Assembly (NCBI RefSeq): GCF_013778505.1
Contig: NZ_JAAOWU010000001.1
Span: 124,001 to 188,000, forward strand
DNA: 64,000 nt
Direction of reading: 5' to 3'
Source: Pseudomonas sivasensis
Lineage (GTDB): Bacteria; Pseudomonadota; Gammaproteobacteria; Pseudomonadales; Pseudomonadaceae
Position 1 is the stretch's first letter. Each line of letters opens with the position of its first letter. The notes under the pieces are model-generated. The model worked only from the letters and a program-made list of their open reading frames with translations. It made no database searches and was not told the origin of the DNA. The position numbers were made by a program, and so were the translations under genes. Positions 58,600 through 64,000 of this stretch are shown piece after piece.

Positions 58600-59295
58600 A
58601 TGAGCTATCAGGTCTCACCCGTCGGCTTCGTACGCTCCTGCTTTAAGGAGAAGTTCGCCATTCCGCGCCAACCACAACTGGCGCCAGCGGCCCGAGGCGT
58701 GCTGGAACTGGTGGCGCCGTTTGACCAGGGTGAAGCAGTGCAGGGCCTGGAGCAGGTCAGCCACGTGTGGCTGTTGTTCCTGTTTCACCAGGCCCTGGAA
58801 GACAAACCACGCCTCAAAGTGCGCCCGCCACGCCTGGGCGGCAACACGTCCATGGGCGTGTTTGCCACCCGTGCGACCCATCGGCCCAATGGCATCGGCC
58901 AGTCGGTGGTGAAGCTGGACAAGGTGGAACCGGGCCGACTGTGGATTTCCGGGATTGATTTGCTCGATGGCACGCCGGTGTTGGATATCAAGCCGTATGT
59001 GCCATATGCCGATAGTGTCGCGGACGCCACCAATGGCATCGCCAGTGATGCGCCGAACCTGATTGGCGTGCAATGGCTGAAGACCGCCCTGCTGCAAGCA
59101 CAAGACCACGCTCAACGCCTGGGAGAGCCTCTGGTGGAGTTGATTGATCAGTGCTTGGCGCAGGATCCACGACCGGCGTACCAAAAGCCTGGGCCTGAGC
59201 GCGAATATGGCGCGCAGTTCTGGGACGTGGATGTGCGCTGGCACTATCCCGAGGCGGGGATGATTTGTGTGCTGGAAGTACTCCCAGCCAACTGA
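58600..59295 (+). CDS. trmO: tRNA (N6-threonylcarbamoyladenosine37-N6)-methyltransferase TrmO
   Basis: Methylates t6A37 to m6t6A in some tRNAs with SAM. The 231-residue protein has the UPF0066/TsaA beta-barrel (VSPVGFVRSCFKEKFAIPRQ at the N-terminus, FATRATHRPNGIG near 87) and the C-terminal DPRPAYQ motif. It acts downstream of TsaB, whose gene is also in the window. Next to the DUF1456 gene (3 bases). Confidence 0.94.
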   Translation: MSYQVSPVGFVRSCFKEKFAIPRQPQLAPAARGVLELVAPFDQGEAVQGLEQVSHVWLLFLFHQALEDKPRLKVRPPRLGGNTSMGVFATRATHRPNGIGQSVVKLDKVEPGRLWISGIDLLDGTPVLDIKPYVPYADSVADATNGIASDAPNLIGVQWLKTALLQAQDHAQRLGEPLVELIDQCLAQDPRPAYQKPGPEREYGAQFWDVDVRWHYPEAGMICVLEVLPAN

Positions 59296-59311
59296 ATAAA
59301 CCGGAAGCAAA

Positions 59312-59402
59312 ATGTGAGAGGGGGCTTGCCCCCGATAGCGGTGTGTCAGTCAGAGATGTATCAACTGACACTCGCTCATCGGGGGCAAGCCCCCTCCCAC
59401 AT
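59312..59402. repeat. REPIN-like inverted REP pair
   Basis: ATGTGAGAGGGGGCTTGCCC and a mate ending CCCCTCCCACAT, about 40 bases apart, between the convergent trmO and fpr genes. Confidence 0.85.
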
Positions 59403-59445
59403 TTGGATCTTCTTTGTTGCTTGGTCAGCACATGGGCTGACGGGA

Positions 59446-60225
59446 TTACTTCTCGACGAACGCACGCTCGATCAAGTAATCACCCGGCTCACGCATGCGC
59501 GGAGAAACTTTCAGGCCGAAGCTGTTCAACACTTCGCTGGTTTCATCCAACATGCTCGGGCTGCCGCACAGCATGGCGCGGTCATCCTCGGGGTTGATCG
59601 GCGGCAGACCGATGTCGCTGAACAGCTTGCCGCTGCGCATCAGATCGGTCAGGCGGCCTTCGTTTTCGAATGGCTCGCGGGTCACGGTAGGGTAGTAGAT
59701 CAACTTGTCACGCAGGGCCTCGCCGAAGAATTCGTTCTGCGGCAGGTGCTCGGTGATGAACTCGCGGTAGGCGACTTCGTTGACGTAACGCACGCCGTGG
59801 CACAGGATCACTTTTTCGAAACGCTCGTAGGTTTCCGGGTCCTGGATCACGCTCATGAACGGAGCAAGGCCAGTACCGGTGCTGAGCAGGTACAGGTGTT
59901 TGCCTGGCTTCAAATCGTCAAGCACCAAGGTACCTGTCGGTTTTTTGCTGATGATGATCTCGTCGCCTTCCTTCAAGTGCTGCAATTGGGAAGTCAGCGG
60001 GCCATCCGGCACCTTGATGCTGAAGAACTCCAGATGCTCTTCCCAGTTCGGGCTGGCGATGGAGTAAGCGCGCATGAGCGGGCGGCCGTTGGGCTGTTGC
60101 AGGCCGATCATCACGAACTGACCGTTCTCGAAGCGCAGGCCCGGATCGCGGGTGCACTTGAAGCTGAACAGAGTGTCGTTCCAGTGATGAACACTGAGGA
60201 CACGCTCGTGGTTCATGTTGCTCAT
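59446..60225 (-). CDS. fpr: Ferredoxin/flavodoxin–NADP+ reductase Fpr
   Basis: A 259-residue FAD enzyme that moves electrons between NADPH and ferredoxin or flavodoxin. The FAD-binding RAYSIASPN is near residue 51, the NADP-binding STGTGLAPFMS near 110 and the C-terminal LIERAFVEK matches bacterial subclass enzymes. It is cytoplasmic and part of the oxidative-stress and iron-sulfur economy. The start ATG 60225 gives the family N-terminus MSNMNHERVL. It diverges from finR, its known activator in pseudomonads. Confidence 0.96.
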   Translation of the reverse strand: MSNMNHERVLSVHHWNDTLFSFKCTRDPGLRFENGQFVMIGLQQPNGRPLMRAYSIASPNWEEHLEFFSIKVPDGPLTSQLQHLKEGDEIIISKKPTGTLVLDDLKPGKHLYLLSTGTGLAPFMSVIQDPETYERFEKVILCHGVRYVNEVAYREFITEHLPQNEFFGEALRDKLIYYPTVTREPFENEGRLTDLMRSGKLFSDIGLPPINPEDDRAMLCGSPSMLDETSEVLNSFGLKVSPRMREPGDYLIERAFVEK

Positions 60226-60348
60226 GTACGGGTAACTCCTGGAAATGGGTCTGCGCCAAATGTAGCTGCGCAATTGCACAGCATTCTAATGGCGGCGACA
60301 ATATCTGTTAACTGGATTATTAAGATAAGGGTTATCGGTTATATAGAT
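60226..60348. promoter_or_regulatory. Divergent fpr–finR control region
   Basis: 123 bases with an AT-rich block near 60300–60350 (TTATTAAGATAAGGGTTATC and ATATAGATAT). In P. putida FinR is reported to bind between these genes and activate fpr on superoxide stress; an exact site was not assigned here. Confidence 0.6.
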
Positions 60349-61275
60349 ATGCGATTTACTCTCCGTCAACTGCAAGTCTTCGTCGCCGTCGCCCAGCAGG
60401 AAAGCGTCTCGCGCGCTGCTGGCCTTCTGGCCTTATCTCAATCGGCAGCCAGCACCTCGATTACGGAGCTGGAGCGTCAATCCAGCTGCCAATTATTCGA
60501 CCGCGCCGGTAAACGCCTGAGCCTCAACGCCCTGGGCCATCAGCTTCTGCCCCAGGCAGTAGCGCTGCTGGACCAAGCCAAGGAGATCGAAGACCTGCTC
60601 AACGGCAAGTCCGGCTTCGGCTCTCTGGCCGTCGGCGCGACCCTGACCATCGGTAATTACCTGGCCACCCTGCTGATCGGCAGCTTCATGCAGCAGCACC
60701 CCGAGAGCCAGGTAAAGCTGCATGTGCAGAACACTGCCAATATCGTGCATCAGGTTGCGCACTACGAAATTGACCTGGGTCTAATCGAAGGCGACTGCAG
60801 CCACCCCGATATCGAGGTGCAAACCTGGGTGGAGGATGAGCTGGTGGTGTTTTGTGCGCCTCAGCATCACCTAGCCAAGCGCGGAGTGGCCACCATGGAG
60901 GAGCTGACCCACGAGGCGTGGATTCTGCGCGAACAGGGCTCAGGCACACGCCTGACCTTCGACCAGGCCATGCGTCATCACCGCAGCGCGCTGAACATCC
61001 GCTTGGAGCTTGAGCACACCGAGGCAATCAAGCGCGCCGTGGAGTCGGGATTGGGAATTGGCTGCATCTCGCGCTTGGCACTGCGCGACGCGTTCCGCCG
61101 TGGCAGCCTGGTGCCGGTTGAAACCCCTGACCTGGACCTTGCGCGGCAGTTTTACTTCATCTGGCATAAACAAAAATACCAGACCTCGGCGATGCGCGAG
61201 TTTCTGGAGCTGTGCCGCGCATTCACCGCTGGGGTTCAGCGCAGCGACGAGATCGTGCTGCCGAACATCGCTTGA
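60349..61275 (+). CDS. finR: LysR family regulator FinR
   Basis: A 308-residue LysR regulator with a winged helix at residues 2–60 (LRQLQVFVAVAQQESVSRAA, SASTSITELERQ) and an effector domain (about 88–295). The divergent fpr gene and the family resemblance name it FinR, needed for superoxide-induced fpr expression in pseudomonads. Start ATG 60349; the frame is open far upstream through fpr antisense but that is not coding. Confidence 0.92.
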   Translation: MRFTLRQLQVFVAVAQQESVSRAAGLLALSQSAASTSITELERQSSCQLFDRAGKRLSLNALGHQLLPQAVALLDQAKEIEDLLNGKSGFGSLAVGATLTIGNYLATLLIGSFMQQHPESQVKLHVQNTANIVHQVAHYEIDLGLIEGDCSHPDIEVQTWVEDELVVFCAPQHHLAKRGVATMEELTHEAWILREQGSGTRLTFDQAMRHHRSALNIRLELEHTEAIKRAVESGLGIGCISRLALRDAFRRGSLVPVETPDLDLARQFYFIWHKQKYQTSAMREFLELCRAFTAGVQRSDEIVLPNIA

Positions 61276-61278
61276 TCG

Positions 61279-61641
61279 TTAGATCAGGATCACGGCCCAC
61301 ACCAGGGTAATCATGGTCAGTGCCACAAATTGCGCGGCGCTGCCCATGTCCTTGGCGTTTTTCGACAGTGGATGGCGGTCCAGGGAAATGCGGTCGATGG
61401 CTGCTTCTACGGCCGAGTTGAGCAATTCGACGATCAAGGCCAGCAGGCACACTGCAATCAGCAGCGCCCGTTCGACACGACTGACGTTCAGGAAAAAGCT
61501 TAGCGGGACAAGGATGACATTCAGCAACACCAACTGCCGGAACGCGGCCTCGCCAGTGAACGCTGCGCGCAGGCCATCCAGGGAATATCCCCCAGCATTG
61601 AAGATACGTTTGATACCGGTTTGACCCTTGAAAGGCGACAT
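61279..61641 (-). CDS. dgkA: Diacylglycerol kinase DgkA
   Basis: A 120-residue inner-membrane enzyme with three helices that phosphorylates diacylglycerol to phosphatidate, recycling lipid released by glucan decoration. The active-site pattern is ELLNSAVEAAID near residue 67. It would use lipid products of opgD/opgH-linked reactions. Convergent with finR (3 bases apart) and read after erdR. Confidence 0.94.
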   Translation of the reverse strand: MSPFKGQTGIKRIFNAGGYSLDGLRAAFTGEAAFRQLVLLNVILVPLSFFLNVSRVERALLIAVCLLALIVELLNSAVEAAIDRISLDRHPLSKNAKDMGSAAQFVALTMITLVWAVILI

Positions 61642-61716
61642 AGACGTAGGCAACTGAACCAAAGAAGTGGGGAAACTAGATCACGCAAAGTCAAAAAAGC
61701 GTGAATCGATAACAGC

Positions 61717-62367
61717 TCAATGCTGCGAAATTGACTCAAGTTGTTGCAAGAGCAGCGCCGCCTGGGTCCGCGTGCGCACCCCCAACTTCCGGAAGATCGC
61801 GGTCACATGGGCCTTGATGGTCGCTTCCGACACGCTCAGCTCATAGGCAATCTGCTTGTTCAACAGGCCTTCACAGACCATGGTCAACACTCGGAACTGC
61901 TGGGGCGTAAGACTCGCCAAGCCATCACGGGCAGCCTTGGCTTCGTCAGACACGTTAATTTCTTCAAACGCTTGCGGCGGCCAGGACACATCACCGTCCA
62001 GCACCTTACGTACGGCGCTCTGGATATCTTCCATGGCGCTGGACTTGGGGATAAAGCCACTGGCGCCAAACTCCTTGGAGCGAACCACCACGTCAGCGTC
62101 TTCCTGCGCCGAGACCATCACCACGGGAATTTGCGGGTATTGCCCACGCAGCAGCACCAGCCCCGAGAAACCGTAGGCGCCAGGCATGTTCAGGTCGAGC
62201 AGCACCAAGTCCCAGTCGGATTTTTCGGTGAGGCGGACTTCCAGTTCGGCAATGCTGGCCACTTCAACCAGACGCACATCCGGGCCAAGGCCCAGCGTTA
62301 CGGCCTGATGCAGCGCACTGCGAAACAGCGGGTGGTCATCGGCTATCAGGATTTCGTATGTGGCCAT
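61717..62367 (-). CDS. erdR: ErdR, NarL/LuxR-type response regulator
   Basis: A 216-residue regulator: a receiver domain (phospho-Asp in LVLLDLNMPG, near residue 57; Lys in GFIPKSS) and a C-terminal LuxR-type helix-turn-helix (LTPQQFRVLTMVCEGLLNKQ and SEATIKAHVTAIFRKLGV). The order erdR–dgkA and the sequence match ErdR, which controls ethanol and acetate metabolism in P. aeruginosa. Its sensor kinase is not in the window. Confidence 0.88.
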   Translation of the reverse strand: MATYEILIADDHPLFRSALHQAVTLGLGPDVRLVEVASIAELEVRLTEKSDWDLVLLDLNMPGAYGFSGLVLLRGQYPQIPVVMVSAQEDADVVVRSKEFGASGFIPKSSAMEDIQSAVRKVLDGDVSWPPQAFEEINVSDEAKAARDGLASLTPQQFRVLTMVCEGLLNKQIAYELSVSEATIKAHVTAIFRKLGVRTRTQAALLLQQLESISQH

Positions 62368-62619
62368 TGATTAAATGATCCTGTTTTTTATGGCTGCCTT
62401 GATGGGTTCAAGGTTCGCCAGTACACAAGGCAACGGCCAGGCAGCCATCGCCACAGGGCACGTTCAACGTCAAAAGCACGTGATACGACGTCGAAAATTC
62501 ACGGTTGCGCCCCAATCGGCGCCCAGCATGCCCAGCGTAGCCTAGGGGGTCAAGCACTACGCCCGAGGGCATTTTAGCGGGGTGCAGGCTTACAGTGCCA
62601 TCATGCCAACGTCGCCTGG

Positions 62620-63339
62620 CTATACCGCGGGTATATAGGGCGCAAGACGGGTATGGACGGCATCGGTCGCATCCAAAGGCATCTGGAACTTGGCGGCCAG
62701 GTAATGGGTGCTGAACACATCGAGGTAGGCATCCAGCACTTCGCTGGCAACCCCATCGCCAGCCAACTCCAGGCAGAGCGCTGCGACTTCGGCGGTACAG
62801 AAATGATCATCACGTTTGGAGCGGCGCAGTTTGTAGCGTGAGAGCTGCTCGGGCGCCAGGCTCAGAACGGGTAAGTGCTCCAGATACGGGCTTTTGCGGA
62901 ACATCTTGCGCGCCTCACTCCAGGTGCCATCGAGCAGGATGAACAATGGACGCTTGCCCTGCGTCACGATGACTTCGTTGACCACCCGTTCCGGCGCCAC
63001 AAATTCACCGGGAAATACAATATACGGCTGCCATTGCGGGTCAGCGAGCAGGGTGAGCAAATCCGGCTCGACTTCGGTGCGAGCCCAAGCGAAGGCAGTG
63101 GTGTCGTCGATGACGTCGGCGATCAGCCAGCCGGTGTTACTGGGTTTCATCGGTTCAACATCGTGCATCAGCAGGCACATCGCGGACCGGGCCTCGACTT
63201 TCGGGCGCCAGGCACAGAGACAGTACTCGGGAATCACCCGGCAGCCAGGGCAGCGTTCGGCACGGGAGCCTCGGTTGACGAAGGGCTTAATGGCGCGCGC
63301 CAGACGCTGGGTACGCAGACGGGAAACGGCATGGCTCAT
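62620..63339 (-). CDS. DTW-domain tRNA-uridine aminocarboxypropyltransferase (TapT/YfiP-like)
   Basis: A 239-residue enzyme of the DTW family, which makes acp3U in tRNA from SAM. The catalytic DxTW is LLDGTWSEARKM near residue 137. Near the N-terminus Cys-rich RCPGCRVIPEYCLC (about 29–42) can bind zinc. A 252-base gap with no recognised gene separates it from erdR. Confidence 0.88.
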   Translation of the reverse strand: MSHAVSRLRTQRLARAIKPFVNRGSRAERCPGCRVIPEYCLCAWRPKVEARSAMCLLMHDVEPMKPSNTGWLIADVIDDTTAFAWARTEVEPDLLTLLADPQWQPYIVFPGEFVAPERVVNEVIVTQGKRPLFILLDGTWSEARKMFRKSPYLEHLPVLSLAPEQLSRYKLRRSKRDDHFCTAEVAALCLELAGDGVASEVLDAYLDVFSTHYLAAKFQMPLDATDAVHTRLAPYIPAV

Positions 63340-63518
63340 CGGATGCGCCGCAGGAACGGGTAAATCGACACGGATAGAACTCGTGAAAGGCTGAGATGGC
63401 CGCAGTTTACCAGCGATACGCCTGGCTGTAGTGGCAAGGGGTCACCTATAATTGCGCGCCACTGAACGCACAGCGCAGTGGCTGGTCTATGCACCAGTAA
63501 CCGAATCAGGAGAGTTTC

Positions 63519-63953
63519 ATGCTGCGTTCCATGCTGCGCCTTGTCGTCCCATCCATCGCACTTGCGCTGGTATTGCCTGTGGGCGCACATGCGGCCTCGC
63601 TGCTGGAGGCCCAGATGAACAGGAAACTGCAAAGCGTCGCGGCAGAAAGCAACAAGGATCTGCCCCGGGAAATCGATGAAAAAACCCTGGAAGTGGCCTA
63701 CACCGTTGAAGGCATGCAGTTGATCGATCACCTGAGCGTCATGTCCGACCGTGCCGAGCAAATGCGCGCCAACCCCAAGGCTGTGTATTTCCAACTGGGG
63801 CAAAGCGTGTGCCTGAACAAAGGCTACCGCGAGCTGATGGCCAAAGGCGCCGTGATGCGCTATGAAATCACCGAAAACAAAACCAACCGCCCTGTGGCTT
63901 CGGTAAAGTTCGTGGAAACGGATTGCCCGGCTCCGGCGAAGAAGAAGAAGTAA
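63519..63953 (+). CDS. Small exported hypothetical protein
   Basis: A 144-residue protein with a signal peptide cleaved near AHAA (residue 26), so it is periplasmic. Two Cys (about 97 and 136) may form a disulfide; the C-terminus is a Lys run. I do not recognise a family. GGAGAG precedes the ATG by about five bases. Its neighbour, the DTW gene, diverges. Confidence 0.75.
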   Translation: MLRSMLRLVVPSIALALVLPVGAHAASLLEAQMNRKLQSVAAESNKDLPREIDEKTLEVAYTVEGMQLIDHLSVMSDRAEQMRANPKAVYFQLGQSVCLNKGYRELMAKGAVMRYEITENKTNRPVASVKFVETDCPAPAKKKK

Positions 63954-64000
63954 TTCAACCTGACCTTCGCGCGCTGCTATTCAGTGGCGCGCACTCCCCC

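Noticed and set aside
59314..60348. N-terminal extension of FinR by 345 residues
   Set aside because: The frame is open but antisense to fpr and through a REP pair; the LysR domain begins at the ATG at 60349.

Overview
The window looks like a chromosomal segment of a Pseudomonas of the fluorescens group. Reasons: GC-rich codon use throughout; the order tsaB–adk–ppc–(DUF4398/OmpA lipoproteins)–QEGLA protein–lysS–prfB–wspR…wspA–spdH follows the order I recall for P. aeruginosa (from memory, not searched); the Wsp proteins are very like those of the P. fluorescens wrinkly-spreader system; and many intergenic gaps hold the TGTGGGAGGGGGCTTGC type of REP palindrome. I see no rRNA, tRNA, CRISPR array, prophage or insertion sequence.

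Layout. 0–4.2 kb: a cold-shock protein, PlsB (first acylation of glycerol-3-phosphate) and two small exported proteins. 4.2–9.7 kb: an adaptor–RND pump–LysE exporter operon facing its TetR regulator, with a palindromic operator on the promoter. 9.7–15.6 kb: RsmJ, a protein with an internal duplication, an extensin-like protein, a PEP-mutase-family enzyme, a DUF72 protein, TsaB and adenylate kinase. 15.8–20.6 kb: PEP carboxylase, a predicted ribbon-helix-helix protein and two envelope lipoproteins. 20.6–27.6 kb: a lipoprotein hydrolase, a QEGLA/DUF1704 putative metallopeptidase with a lipoprotein and a TetR regulator, then lysS and prfB with its programmed frameshift.

27.8–36.3 kb: the complete wspABCDEF-wspR surface-sensing pathway. 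The receptor WspA with adaptors WspB and WspD controls the kinase WspE; WspC and WspF set methylation; WspR makes cyclic-di-GMP. 37–47.5 kb: a polyamine module made of a LysR regulator, an aldehyde dehydrogenase, a four-gene YdcSTUV-like uptake ABC transporter, a second aldehyde dehydrogenase (PatD-like) and a Tat-exported spermidine-dehydrogenase-like flavoprotein (SpdH). Together they could take up or oxidise spermidine and putrescine and turn 4-aminobutyraldehyde into GABA. REP pairs sit in two gaps inside this module.

47.35–49.0 kb: the most unusual structure. The 3' end of spdH plus a long palindrome is repeated as five tandem units of about 330 bp. After it come opgD, an OYE-type flavin reductase, the Kup potassium transporter, a small AT-richer cytochrome c gene bracketed by two copies of a promoter-like region, and rimO. 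56.8–59.3 kb: a GNAT enzyme, an RsuA/RluB-family protein whose catalytic Asp is replaced, a DUF1456 protein and TrmO. 59.4–64 kb: the fpr/finR redox pair, DgkA, the response regulator ErdR, a DTW-domain tRNA modification enzyme and a small exported protein.

The best leads are the spdH tail array, the four-cysteine motif in the N-terminus of WspD, the cytochrome c without its usual Met ligand between duplicated flanks, the pseudouridine-synthase homologue lacking its catalytic Asp, and the RND–LysE operon.
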